Notes under the pieces: model-generated
Database searches by the model: none
What the model was told of the DNA's origin: nothing
What the model saw: the letters and a program-made list of their open reading frames with translations, nothing else
Shown here: positions 1-8,514 of the stretch, one piece after another
Layout: every line of letters starts with the position of its first letter
How positions within the stretch are numbered: position 1 is the stretch's first letter
Source: Kosakonia quasisacchari
GTDB lineage: Bacteria > Pseudomonadota > Gammaproteobacteria > Enterobacterales > Enterobacteriaceae
Direction: 5' to 3'
Length of the DNA: 64,000 nt
Assembly (NCBI RefSeq): GCF_004331415.1
Contig: NZ_SJOP01000019.1
Coordinates: 39,705 to 103,704, forward strand
Made by a program: the position numbers and the translations under genes

Positions 1-1
1 T

Positions 2-691
2 TCACCGGAACAAGTTATTGATGGCTGGCGCTATTTTGGCTATCAGCCGGCGGAAGGCGAAACCGATGCGGATATGGCGCGCCATCATACGGAAACGTTT
101 CTGGATGTGCTGCGCGGAGAAGGGTTTGCGAAACCTAACCCGCAACCGATGTTCCCGAACCCGCCTGGGTTGCTGCGCCCGGAACCCTGGTCTGAAGGTT
201 TGCGCGAACGCATCTGGTGGGGCGCAGGCTCGAATGCGACAGCGGTTTGGGCGGCGAAACTGGGGATGAATCTGCAAAGCTCGACGCTGAAAGATGATGA
301 AACCGGCGAACCGTTCCATATCCAGCAGGCGCAGCAGATTCGTGCCTACCGTGAAGCCTGGAAAGCGGCAGGACACCTGCGCACACCGCGCGTTTCTGTC
401 AGTCGCAGTATCTTTGCGCTGATGAACGATCGTGATCGGGCTTACTTTGGTGGCAGCCGTGACGATAGCGATAAAATCGGCTTCCTTGATGAGAAAACTC
501 GCGCTGTTTTTGGCCGCAGCTACGCCGCAGAACCGGATAAATTGATCGAACAGTTGAAAAAGGATGAAGCCATTGCTGAAGCGGATACGCTACTGCTGAC
601 AGTGCCGAATCAATTGGGCGTGGATTATAATGCGCATGTGATTGAGTCGATTCTTAAGCATGTGGCACCTGAGATGGGCTGGCGTGATTGA
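2..691 (+). CDS. Luciferase-like flavin-dependent oxidoreductase, C-terminal part
   Basis: The frame is open from the first bases of the window and ends at TGA 689-691, so about 229 residues of the C-terminal part are visible. The sequence looks like the bacterial luciferase/LLM-class flavin-dependent oxidoreductase family, a TIM-barrel fold that uses FMNH2 and oxygen. It has the WWGAGSNATA stretch typical of the cofactor-proximal strand and the late helical region found in the family. Substrate and full length cannot be judged because the N-terminus lies outside the window. The gene is followed by a promoter for the next transcription unit, so it looks like the last gene of its own unit. Confidence 0.75.
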   Translation, partial: SPEQVIDGWRYFGYQPAEGETDADMARHHTETFLDVLRGEGFAKPNPQPMFPNPPGLLRPEPWSEGLRERIWWGAGSNATAVWAAKLGMNLQSSTLKDDETGEPFHIQQAQQIRAYREAWKAAGHLRTPRVSVSRSIFALMNDRDRAYFGGSRDDSDKIGFLDEKTRAVFGRSYAAEPDKLIEQLKKDEAIAEADTLLLTVPNQLGVDYNAHVIESILKHVAPEMGWRD

Positions 692-699
692 TTTGAAAC

Positions 700-770
700 T
701 CTGCGCGAGTTCACAAATTAACGTCGCAATGTATTACGAGACTTGTCAGTGAATTAAAAGCCAGTATTCT
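700..770 (+). promoter_or_regulatory. Probable sigma-70 promoter with weak CRP-like site for the porin leader
   Basis: TTGTCA (743-748) and TATTCT (765-770) are spaced by 16 bases, placing the start near 777, just before the antitermination leader. A weak CRP half-site pair (TCTGC, six bases, TCACA; 700-715) is centred about 69 bases upstream of that start, as in catabolite-activated sugar operons. The CRP assignment is tentative; only the right half-site is good. Confidence 0.5.
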
Positions 771-785
771 GTGGCAAGACAAGTT

Positions 786-878
786 GGATTGTAACTGTAT
801 TCGTTATTACCCGATGCGGGCAAAACCTGAATCATTTTCTGAGCGTAACAGCGCCGGAAAGCGATTCAGGTTTTTTTT
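786..878 (+). promoter_or_regulatory. BglG/LicT-type antiterminator (RAT) overlapping an intrinsic terminator
   Basis: GGATTGTAACTG (786-797) and GGCAAAACC (819-827) are the conserved flanks of the ribonucleic antiterminator bound by BglG/LicT/SacY proteins. The centre is longer than usual because it carries an extra apical hairpin (GTATTCG with CGATGC, 797-817). The last bases of the RAT, AAAACCTGAATC (822-833), also form the left arm of a terminator whose right arm is GATTCAGGTTTT (863-874), followed by a T run to 878. The two structures exclude each other, as in the E. coli bgl leader. No BglG-family gene is present in this window. Confidence 0.78.
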
Positions 879-1101
879 GCTTGCTTAATGGCGGCAAACA
901 ATTTTTAGGGGATAAACAGTCATCCTGATGGCGGATTTGTTATGCAAAAAATTTAAGCGGTAACACCGCTGTAAAATAACCGGTGCGGGCATCGCACTGG
1001 CGATGAAAAAATAATGAATAACCGGATACGAATTCAATGTGTCAGGCGGAATTTTATTGCTCAAAAAAACTCAGTCACCTTACTTTATCGGGGCTTTACT
1101 T

Positions 1102-2736
1102 ATGGAAAAAAAGATAATAAATAAAAAATACCAGTTGAAATGGATTGTCGTGTTAATCACCTCGGCGATTATCTCTAATAGTGCGATAGCCGCAAAATTA
1201 ACCGTTGAACAACGGCTGGAATTACTGGAGAGACAACTCGCGGAAAACCAGCAGGAATTAAAAGCCACGAAACAAGAACTACTGCAATATAAAAAATATG
1301 TTGATAAAGAGTCGCAGAGTAGTGCTTCAGGCATCGTGGCAAATAACAGCATTAAAAGTGTCGATAAAACACCGACTACCCTATCAACACATGTGGTTCC
1401 TGCTAGTGCGACGAAAGTCACTGGCGCAACGCCCGCGCAGGACGTGACGCTGGCGGATATCAGTAAATATGTGAAAAACGATATCGGTTTTGAATATTCA
1501 GGCTATTTTCGTTCTGGTTGGTCAACCGGTACGCGTGGCGCGCCAAAATCTTATGCGATAGGGTCTTTGGGCCGTTTTGGACAGGAAAACAGCGCCTGGT
1601 TTGATCTGCAATTATCGCAGAAGGTTTACGATTCTGGCGGTAAAGTGGCGAAAGCGGTTGTGATGCTGGATGGCAACGTCGGCCAGCAATATAACGCAGG
1701 CTGGTTTGACAGCACCTCGGAAAACGTATTGCAGTTCTCCGATATCTATCTGACAACGAAAGGTTTTCTGCCATTCGCCCCTGACGCCGATTTTTGGGTA
1801 GGCAAGCATAACTTGCCGGTGTACGAAATCCAGATGCTGGACTGGAAAAGCCATCGCACCAATGCGGGTTCTGGTTTGGGGATTGAGAACTGGCAGCTTG
1901 GTCCGGGTAAGCTGAATATCGCGGTAACACGAGAAGATGTTAAAGCTCACGCGGTGGATTACACTACTTCAGGTTATTCTCAACAGGTAAACGCCAATAG
2001 CGCGGAAGTGCGTTATAAAGAAATTCCCTTGTGGGAGAAAGCCACGCTGGAGGTCTTTGGTCGTTATGCCATGCCGAACGAAACCGATGATAATCATAAA
2101 AACGAGAATGACGGCAGTTATTACAGCGTGAAAGACGCCTGGCATGCCGGGCTTATCCTACGGCAGAATTTTAACAGCGGGGGATTTAATGAGCTGACAC
2201 TGCAGGGAGCGGATAATTCGATCGCCAGTGGCTTTGCGCTTATTTCTGACTCGAACCCGACCTATGGTTATAACGATCAATACTATGGCGAGCACACCAA
2301 CGGTAAAGCATTTCGCGTTGTTTCACAGGGCGAGAATTACTTGTTCCCGGATGTCATTATGGCGCACGCTTTGGTTTATGCACACGGCAATGATATTTAC
2401 GACTATAACACCGGTGCGCATACTGATTTTAATTCCGTACGTGCCGTCGTTCGCCCAGCCTATATCTGGGATAGCTTTAACCAAACCGGTGTAGAGCTTG
2501 CCTGGTTCGATCAAAAAAATAAAGCAGGTGGGGATGAATTTCATGAGTCAGGCTATAAAACCACGCTTTATCACGCCCTGAAGGTGGACACCAGTTTATT
2601 GACCTCGCGCCCGGAAATTCGTTTCTACGGAACATACCTAAAAGTGAAGGATAACGGCATTAGTCAGTTTGAATTCGCCGATGCGAAAAGCGACCAATTT
2701 ACTGTCGGTGTGCAGGCAGAAGTGTGGTGGAAATAA
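1102..2736 (+). CDS. bglH: BglH/LamB-family carbohydrate outer-membrane porin
   Basis: The protein has 544 residues. The ATG at 1102 is preferred over a GTG at 1039 because it begins a clean signal peptide (MEKKIINKKYQ, then a hydrophobic core ending SAIA-A). The mature N-terminus, LTVEQRLELLERQL onward, is a coiled coil typical of BglH and ScrY. The rest is the LamB-type 18-strand barrel ending in an aromatic C-terminus (VWWK), as outer-membrane proteins do. Family knowledge points to uptake of aryl-beta-glucosides or other oligosaccharides. The upstream RAT/terminator indicates control by a BglG-type antiterminator and a PTS, but no PTS gene or glycosidase adjoins it, so substrate and symbol are by similarity only. 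Confidence 0.8.
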   Translation: MEKKIINKKYQLKWIVVLITSAIISNSAIAAKLTVEQRLELLERQLAENQQELKATKQELLQYKKYVDKESQSSASGIVANNSIKSVDKTPTTLSTHVVPASATKVTGATPAQDVTLADISKYVKNDIGFEYSGYFRSGWSTGTRGAPKSYAIGSLGRFGQENSAWFDLQLSQKVYDSGGKVAKAVVMLDGNVGQQYNAGWFDSTSENVLQFSDIYLTTKGFLPFAPDADFWVGKHNLPVYEIQMLDWKSHRTNAGSGLGIENWQLGPGKLNIAVTREDVKAHAVDYTTSGYSQQVNANSAEVRYKEIPLWEKATLEVFGRYAMPNETDDNHKNENDGSYYSVKDAWHAGLILRQNFNSGGFNELTLQGADNSIASGFALISDSNPTYGYNDQYYGEHTNGKAFRVVSQGENYLFPDVIMAHALVYAHGNDIYDYNTGAHTDFNSVRAVVRPAYIWDSFNQTGVELAWFDQKNKAGGDEFHESGYKTTLYHALKVDTSLLTSRPEIRFYGTYLKVKDNGISQFEFADAKSDQFTVGVQAEVWWK

Positions 2737-2801
2737 TCGGTCGCTAAAACATGAGACCTGTACAATGATTTGAACCCATCATTCACGCGGGTATGAATCA
2801 C

Positions 2802-2834
2802 CTGAGTTTGGCCGTGTGCCAGACTCAGTTTTTT
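2802..2834 (+). terminator. Intrinsic terminator after the porin gene
   Basis: An 11-bp stem (CTGAGTTTGGC with GCCAGACTCAG, one G-T pair) and a 5-base loop precede six T residues. Confidence 0.88.
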
Positions 2835-2968
2835 ATGCCTTTCAGATTCTTCCTGGTAGTATATTTTCACCGCCCCCCTTTTTTTGGTAGCTAAATGTAT
2901 TTTCTATCATTTTGCTTAAAGAGCATAATTGTGCCGAAATGCAGGATTAATACTTACTGGGGATATAA

Positions 2969-3550
2969 ATGCACAGAGTGTTAACGCTATTGCTGTCGGT
3001 TTTACTTGCCGGGTGCATCAGTTCCCCGCAAAAAACGCAATATAACGCAGAATACGCGAACCGCCAGGATATCCGGGCGCATGACACCTACCGCTTCATG
3101 ACGAAACCTGTCAAAGCCAGTGGGGAAAAATATTGGGGCGCAGGGGACTTAGCCCAACTTTTCTATGTTATTGATGATAAAGCGGTAGTGGTTGAGTTAC
3201 GCTTTAACTATCCGGCGAAGTCAATGCAGGTCACAGCACGCGACGCGCAAAACAATGTGTTGCGTGAGAGAACGTTCATCCTGCTGGATGAATCAGCGAG
3301 TAAGCCGGCTGACACGGATATGAGCTACTTTTATCTGGCAAAAGAGGGTGAGTTATTCACTAAGTCCCGAAATTGCACCCCCGATATGAGTGCGGGTTGC
3401 CGATGGTGGAACTATAAACTGTTTATTACTCACAACGCAGACCTGGCGGTGCAATATGAGCACGGTGCGGCGGGTTTAGCTTTTTTAGTTTTCCCTATGT
3501 ACGATGTCAGCCAAAACCTTGAGATTTTCCCGAAAGCGACGGGAGGCTGA
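2969..3550 (+). CDS. Putative lipoprotein
   Basis: The protein has 193 residues. The N-terminus MHRVLTLLLSVLLAGC is a lipoprotein signal peptide, with the lipobox LAGC giving a lipidated Cys16. Ser follows closely rather than Asp, so outer-membrane sorting is expected. A GGGG Shine-Dalgarno sequence lies just before the ATG. The remainder is a soluble periplasmic domain that I do not recognise. It contains three cysteines late in the chain (RNCTPDMSAGCRWW region), two of which could form a disulfide. It stands alone between the porin terminator and the next gene, and no function can be assigned. Confidence 0.75.
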   Translation: MHRVLTLLLSVLLAGCISSPQKTQYNAEYANRQDIRAHDTYRFMTKPVKASGEKYWGAGDLAQLFYVIDDKAVVVELRFNYPAKSMQVTARDAQNNVLRERTFILLDESASKPADTDMSYFYLAKEGELFTKSRNCTPDMSAGCRWWNYKLFITHNADLAVQYEHGAAGLAFLVFPMYDVSQNLEIFPKATGG

Positions 3551-3737
3551 ACCTGGCTGCCGTTAAAAGTATAACCTTCCGATTGTGCGGCTCTTTTATC
3601 AAGCGCCGCACTCCGCTTTGCAGTGCAGAAATTTATCACCAACACTTAAGCCAAAGACGTAGTCGGCGCAGGCATTGTGTTTTACACTGCGCGCAGCAAA
3701 AACAGAGCAAATGAACGATTAAGTAGGTGGTAAGGCG

Positions 3738-4214
3738 ATGAACGGAAAGATCACAACCTGGTTTAAAGATAAAGGTTTTGGATTTATCAAAGATGAAAAC
3801 GGGGAAAACCGTTACTTTCATGTGATTAAGGTCGCCAACCCTGAGTTGATAAAAAAAGATGCGGCGGTAACTTTCGAACCCACGACAAACAACAAAGGGT
3901 TGTCTGCTTATGCAGTGAAAGTGGTGCCGGAAAGCAAATACATTTTTATCGCAGGTGAACGAATTAAGCTCACTTCGATCAAATCTTATCTGGTGTACAG
4001 CGAGGAAGTTTCTGCCGATACCCGCATCGATAAAGAGAATGCGGTGCTGTCTGTTGGCGCGCTGATGGGGAGTATAAGGCCGAAATCGGATACTAAGCCT
4101 GGTGAAATGCGCTCGCTAAAAAAACTGGCAATCACCACCTTTCAGGGAACGACCTTCATCTTTTCTGAAGACGAGATAGACGTGGATGCAACGGTCAAGC
4201 TGCTTAAAGTCTAA
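3738..4214 (+). CDS. Cold-shock-domain protein with C-terminal extension
   Basis: The protein has 158 residues. Residues 1-65 form a cold-shock (OB-fold) domain. MNGKITTWFKDKGFGFI carries the RNP1-like KGFGFI motif at 12-17, and the second aromatic motif is RYFHV, whereas CspA has VFVHF. Residues 70-158 are a separate extension without a family I recognise. Small Csp proteins are about 70 residues, so this is a two-part protein, presumably an RNA or single-stranded DNA binder with an added role. It is monocistronic, with AAGG before the ATG. Confidence 0.75.
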   Translation: MNGKITTWFKDKGFGFIKDENGENRYFHVIKVANPELIKKDAAVTFEPTTNNKGLSAYAVKVVPESKYIFIAGERIKLTSIKSYLVYSEEVSADTRIDKENAVLSVGALMGSIRPKSDTKPGEMRSLKKLAITTFQGTTFIFSEDEIDVDATVKLLKV

Positions 4215-4464
4215 AAGCAGAGTGGTTTGCTGCCGAAACCGGCGTTTTTATAAACCCTGTTTCGGCATCGTTTACTGTGCGCCATGGTATCCACTTTTCT
4301 GCTCAATCTGGCCCGCCAGGGCAAAGCTTTCGCGCCATGGTGTATGTGGAATGGCGAGCGCAATGTCTGCTCTTCGCGGGTAATGAGTAGATTCCGCAAT
4401 CTGGTCTCCTGGCAGCAATTACAGCTATAATCCGACACATTGTTCAACCGGTTTACAGACGAAA

Positions 4465-5004
4465 ATGACAAAACTCACCTTACAAGAGCAGATGCTCAAA
4501 GCGGGATTAGTAACCAGTAAGAAAATGGCCAAAGTCCAACGCACTGCCAAAAAATCACGCGTCCAGGCTCGTGAGGCAAGAGAGGCAGTGGAAGAAAATA
4601 AAAAAGCACAGCTTGAGCGCGATAAGCAGTTAAATGAGCAACAAAAACAAGCTGCGTTATCAAAAGAATATAAAGCGCAGGTGAAACAACTTATTGAAAT
4701 GAACAGGATCACTATTGCCAAAGGCAATATTGATTTTAATTTCACCGATAATAAGTTAATTAAAAAAATAGCGGTGGATAAAAATACACAGGCACAACTG
4801 ATCAGTGGCCGCCTTGCGATTGCTCGTTTAGTTGTGGATGCCAATGGTGAGAGTGAATACGCGATTATTCCTGCAGTCGTAGCCGATAAAATCGCCCAGC
4901 GGGATGCGAACAGTATTGTATTAAACAGTGCGCTCAGTCAGGAAGCGCAAGATGAAGATGATCCATATGCCGATTTTAAAGTGCCCGATGATTTGATGTG
5001 GTAA
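4465..5004 (+). CDS. yaiL: DUF2058 family protein YaiL
   Basis: The 179-residue protein matches YaiL over its whole length: a basic, helical N-terminal half (MTKLTLQEQMLKAGLV, then a Lys/Arg/Glu/Gln-rich coiled coil to about 80) and a compact C-terminal domain ending DPYADFKVPDDLMW. It is cytosolic and its function is not established; the charged helix suggests an RNA- or ribosome-associated role, which is inference only. ymjA follows 35 bases downstream on the same strand, so the two may be co-transcribed, unlike their separate places in E. coli. Confidence 0.9.
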   Translation: MTKLTLQEQMLKAGLVTSKKMAKVQRTAKKSRVQAREAREAVEENKKAQLERDKQLNEQQKQAALSKEYKAQVKQLIEMNRITIAKGNIDFNFTDNKLIKKIAVDKNTQAQLISGRLAIARLVVDANGESEYAIIPAVVADKIAQRDANSIVLNSALSQEAQDEDDPYADFKVPDDLMW

Positions 5005-5039
5005 TAACCACTGTACAATATCTACCTCTGGGGGGATTT

Positions 5040-5285
5040 ATGAATAACGAAGTACCGCTTAAATTTTATGACATCGTGGATGAGTATTCGACGGAAACCG
5101 AAAAAACGGTAAAAGAATCAGAACGTGATGCGCTGGCACACTATTTCCAACTGCTGATTACCCGTTTGATGAATAACGAAGAAATCAGCGAAGAGGCGCA
5201 GCAAGAGATGGCTAATGAAGCGGGTATCGACGCGCTTCGTATTGATGAGATTGCGACGTTTCTGAATCAGTGGGGCAACGAGTAA
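5040..5285 (+). CDS. ymjA: DUF2543 family protein YmjA
   Basis: The protein has 81 residues. The ATG at 5040 follows a very strong G-rich Shine-Dalgarno sequence (GGGGGG) and gives the normal family length; an upstream in-frame start would overlap the end of yaiL. The sequence (MNNEVPLKFYDIVDEYSTE, then LMNNEEISEEAQQEMA and the C-terminal FLNQWGNE) matches YmjA. The protein is small, acidic and helical, with no known function. It follows yaiL by 35 bases, suggesting one transcript. Confidence 0.9.
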   Translation: MNNEVPLKFYDIVDEYSTETEKTVKESERDALAHYFQLLITRLMNNEEISEEAQQEMANEAGIDALRIDEIATFLNQWGNE

Positions 5286-5387
5286 GTAACCTCTATTACT
5301 GTGATTTCCGAAAGCACGAAAGTGCATTTTTTATGTCCGCTCACAGCTGGAAGCGGACATCGCAAACATCCCCGAACGTGGAAAACA

Positions 5388-5897
5388 TTAGTAGAGGATA
5401 TTTGCCATCGCTTTGTACCGTTCGGGTAACGCACTGTTTAGCGCCAGGACTTTTTCAAGAATAGAGAATGTCGGTGTCCCTTTAGCACATTCGCAATCGA
5501 CAATCGCGGAACGTATTGTTGCCGCCGCCGAAGAGATGTTGTTGAAATAGTCCTCTGATTCCGCGGTTTGTAATTCGCCTGAAACAGCGTAGCGGACAAT
5601 TGGCCAGTCTGTAAAATCAATTAATGGGAACGCTTCTTTCTCGGGTGATATGTTGGCTAGCAACATCTCTTCTGCTTTTTTGGCATCTGTTTGTGCAGTT
5701 GAAAGTAGCTGTAAGCGATATTTCATTTTTGACAGAATATCGGCATTTGCTTTTTTTGACGAGAATGCCGCAATAAAGGCGGATAACTCATCATCAGGCG
5801 GGTTGTGATCATAATGCGTTTTTTTCTGTTCTTCTGAGAGAGGTGTGGTGTTATTTGATGCGATCTGAATGAGATAATTTAAAATTTCTAACGTCAT
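5388..5897 (-). CDS. Hypothetical protein
   Basis: A 169-residue cytosolic protein, mostly helical and acidic in its first half. It has no signal peptide or membrane segment. I recognise no family; a run of alanines and serines around residue 125 and a Cys-x-Cys (DCECAK) near 137 are the only noticeable features. It stands alone, convergent with ymjA and followed upstream by AT-rich DNA, which fits an accessory gene. The reading frame is long and uninterrupted, so it is probably real. Confidence 0.55.
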   Translation of the reverse strand: MTLEILNYLIQIASNNTTPLSEEQKKTHYDHNPPDDELSAFIAAFSSKKANADILSKMKYRLQLLSTAQTDAKKAEEMLLANISPEKEAFPLIDFTDWPIVRYAVSGELQTAESEDYFNNISSAAATIRSAIVDCECAKGTPTFSILEKVLALNSALPERYKAMANILY

Positions 5898-6426
5898 TTG
5901 ATTGGCCTTATAATTTCTCTTGTCGCGATCTGCGTGCGCGGAAGTAAAAATGGTGATGACAGCTTTTTATTGCTGTTAATAAAGCCCCGAATTAAAAATA
6001 ACTCATAGCATGCGATAATATATCAGGTTCTTTATATAAACGTTTTTAAAAACGTCCATCAGATCCTATTTCATATTTAAATAGCGTCGCTCAACCAGGC
6101 TTACAATATGAGTATCATTGATGGTGTGTCGTTTGAAAAACGAAAAATAGTGCTGCCTGGTGTGAGTTCAACTCAACATGGCTAACCACAATGGGGCTTC
6201 CTCTGCTGACGAGCGACTGCCCCTGCGAGAGGTGATACCACCGGTATTCCACTGTTTTGTTTTCATCAACTACGTCCCGGTGTTTCGTAAGCCGCAAGCA
6301 TTTTGTGGCTTAACGGTTAACGAGGCAGAAGCGCCTCAAAAGGAGGGCTTAGCTCACCACGATAGCGCAGCAGACTAGCCCCAATCATGAGGCATTGTGC
6401 GATAAGAACCGTTAGTCACCGCGCTG
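5898..6426. other. AT-rich intergenic stretch without a convincing gene
   Basis: No reading frame here looks protein-like. The only structures noticed are a perfect 16-bp palindrome (ACGTTTTT and its complement, 6040-6055) and a small hairpin (GAGGC/GCCTC, about 6330-6345). Base composition is lower in G+C than in the neighbours, as in a decayed accessory insertion. Confidence 0.4.
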
Positions 6427-6762
6427 CTATGCCTTATTTTGCGGCTGCAGTTGATAAATCCATGCCGTCACTTGCTTGCCATCGAGCGTCTTCACATCCA
6501 CCTGAACACGATCGTAGCCCGCTTCAAATTCGTCCAGCATCGGCCAATGCCCCGCCAGGTTAGTGGACAAAAACAGATAACCATCAATCCGGGGGCCATC
6601 TTTATCCAGCACAAGGCCTGGGTAATCAGCGGCGGCTCCCCAGCCAAATTCGTAAAACGTTCCCGTAACGTAACCCGGTACCCACTCTCCACCGATATTT
6701 TCCAGAATATAAGCATTCGCATGGCTGGGGCGAAGTGTACCGTAAACAAATAATGATTCCAT
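6427..6762 (-). CDS. Gamma-glutamylcyclotransferase-like protein (GGCT/AIG2 fold)
   Basis: The protein has 111 residues. It begins with the family hallmark LFVYGTLRPSHAN (the YGTLR phosphate-type loop) and carries the conserved acidic residue in MLDEFEAGYDRV, the catalytic Glu region of gamma-glutamylcyclotransferases. The length fits the small bacterial YtfP-like branch. The likely activity is cyclisation of a gamma-glutamyl amine or amino acid to 5-oxoproline in the cytosol; the substrate is unknown. Monocistronic. Confidence 0.8.
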   Translation of the reverse strand: MESLFVYGTLRPSHANAYILENIGGEWVPGYVTGTFYEFGWGAAADYPGLVLDKDGPRIDGYLFLSTNLAGHWPMLDEFEAGYDRVQVDVKTLDGKQVTAWIYQLQPQNKA

Positions 6763-7098
6763 TTTTCCTCATTATCTAACGCAATGAATAACCAGCAGAA
6801 TGATTATCAACATACGTTTAAGTGATGCGGTTCGCAACTGTCTGGAATCGGGCAAGCGGTAGTGGCGTAGCGGGGAAGCGATTAAGATAATTACCGGGAT
6901 GGGGAAAGTACTTACTAATAGCCTCATTATTTATGCAGGATCAACTGATAGTGTGTTCCTGCAAATCCGCAAGCCATGGCAAACGGTCTATCCTGTTTCC
7001 TCAGGATCAGAGTCTTACCCACGTTATTAACCTTACCGGCGGGATTATGAGGCTGACACAAAGCGAAAAGCAAAATTTGCGGCAATAGGATGGGCAGT
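6763..7098. other. Intergenic region, nothing firm
   Basis: This is the divergent space between the GGCT-like gene and the MFS gene, so it must hold both promoters. I could not single out convincing -10/-35 pairs, and no reading frame or repeat stands out. Confidence 0.3.
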
Positions 7099-8406
7099 AT
7101 GAAAATTGATGTGTTAATGCGCCTCGGACCCCGTTTCTTCTTATTACAGACGGGTACATCGCTGGGCATGGTTTCGGGGCATATTTTTCGCCTGGCCATG
7201 GCCTGGTGGTGCCTGCAAGCCACGCACTCGGCAGTCGCTTTTTCTTCACTGATTGCGATATCCGTGGCGGCAGAGATTTACCTTAAACCGTTTCTGTCGT
7301 CATTTGGCGATCACTTCCATCGAATCAAGTTTATTATCGGTTGCCAGTTCGCTGTTTTAGGGGTAATCGCGTTATTCTGCCTGGCAAGTTATCTGGGTTA
7401 TTTCAACCTGGTGGCTATCACCTCGGGGCTGGTCGTGATGAGTGCTATCTCATCTGTGCGTGAACCGACAATTATGGGGTTAATTCCCGATCTCGTTGCA
7501 GAAGGGGAAGTAACGCAAGCCGTATCGCACCGCTCGACCATCAATTCCCTTATTATGTTGATAGGCCCAGTGATTGCGGCTTCGTTTATTTCGCTTTTTT
7601 CAGCAGGCGTCGCACTGTCTATTTCGGCGTTGTTTTATGTTTTGTCCTGCATTGCATTTGTTATTTTATTCTTTAAATATGATATTGACGCCATTTCAAC
7701 GGGTGAAAAGGAGACCTGGTTTCATAAAACGAAAGGAGCATTTAAAGCGATTTATCATGTTAAATCCGAGTTTCATATTGCATTGGTCTCTTCTGTCATT
7801 AACTTTACAATGTTCCCTTTCTTTTCCGTGACGATACCATACTGGATTAGCTCTGAATTAAAGCTTCCCGCCAGCTATCTTGGCGCATTCGAATTCTCAT
7901 TTGCTCTGGGGCTGATTGTTAGCAGTCTTTATATTAACGCCATTGTAAGAGAGTGGGTGGGGCGGCTCAATAATGTTTTATTCGGCTTTATCCTGTTGGG
8001 CTGTAGCGTTATGGCGATTGTATTGATGGGAAATATCTATATTTCTATTGTGCTGGCGTTCTTGTGCGGCATGTCGTTTATTTTTATTAATGTCAACCTC
8101 AGTACGCTGCGTTCAACGGCCACACCGCGGGATTACCGAACGAGAATGAGCGCTATGGCCGGCTTTTTATCCAGCCTGGCGAATCCTTTTGGCGTGTCCA
8201 TTGCTGGCTGGTATATCAGTTTATTGGGCGTGGTTCCGTTTACCGTTATTTCCGCTGCCGTTGTGGTGTTCATTGCCCCCGTTATTTTATGTTCGTTTCA
8301 TTTGCGTCAGGCTCTTTCACTTGATGAAGGTGAAATGAAAGGGTATTACGAGAAAACTTATCCGGCAGCATTTTATAAACATGGGTCACGCAAACAAGAT
8401 GCATAA
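7099..8406 (+). CDS. MFS transporter, probable exporter
   Basis: The protein has 435 residues. The ATG at 7099 is preferred to 7090 because AGGA lies eight bases before it. About ten to twelve hydrophobic segments and the cytoplasmic R-x-x-x-P/GLIPDLV region after the fourth helix place it in the major facilitator group that includes EntS-type exporters and macrolide-efflux-like proteins. The central basic loop (KETWFHKTKGAFKAIYHVKSE) separates the two halves. Codon use is more AT-rich than that of the neighbours. It lacks an adjacent regulator or biosynthetic gene, so the exported compound cannot be inferred. Confidence 0.75.
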   Translation: MKIDVLMRLGPRFFLLQTGTSLGMVSGHIFRLAMAWWCLQATHSAVAFSSLIAISVAAEIYLKPFLSSFGDHFHRIKFIIGCQFAVLGVIALFCLASYLGYFNLVAITSGLVVMSAISSVREPTIMGLIPDLVAEGEVTQAVSHRSTINSLIMLIGPVIAASFISLFSAGVALSISALFYVLSCIAFVILFFKYDIDAISTGEKETWFHKTKGAFKAIYHVKSEFHIALVSSVINFTMFPFFSVTIPYWISSELKLPASYLGAFEFSFALGLIVSSLYINAIVREWVGRLNNVLFGFILLGCSVMAIVLMGNIYISIVLAFLCGMSFIFINVNLSTLRSTATPRDYRTRMSAMAGFLSSLANPFGVSIAGWYISLLGVVPFTVISAAVVVFIAPVILCSFHLRQALSLDEGEMKGYYEKTYPAAFYKHGSRKQDA

Positions 8407-8450
8407 ACGATATTCAATGGAAGCACTTTCGGGTTATGATCAGACACCGA

Positions 8451-8475
8451 ATGGGTTGCTGTTCTGGCAACCCAT
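8451..8475. terminator. Hairpin between convergent genes, possible weak terminator
   Basis: A perfect 9-bp stem (ATGGGTTGC/GCAACCCAT) with a 7-base loop lies between the ends of the MFS gene and the convergent hydrolase. No real T run follows on either strand, so it may only protect 3' ends. Confidence 0.4.
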
Positions 8476-8514
8476 GGTGAATGCGTTTTCTCTGCGACGG
8501 GGTTCTGTTCGAGT

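Noticed and set aside
5040..5285. Longer ymjA start at 4998
   Set aside because: It overlaps the end of yaiL and lies before the strong G-rich ribosome site; the ATG at 5040 gives the family length.
6115..6378. Two overlapping 60-66 codon frames on opposite strands
   Set aside because: No start signals and no protein-like composition; more likely chance frames in decayed DNA.
6790..6815. Possible Fur box (AATGATTATCA)
   Set aside because: Too few matches to the 19-bp consensus, and no iron gene adjoins.
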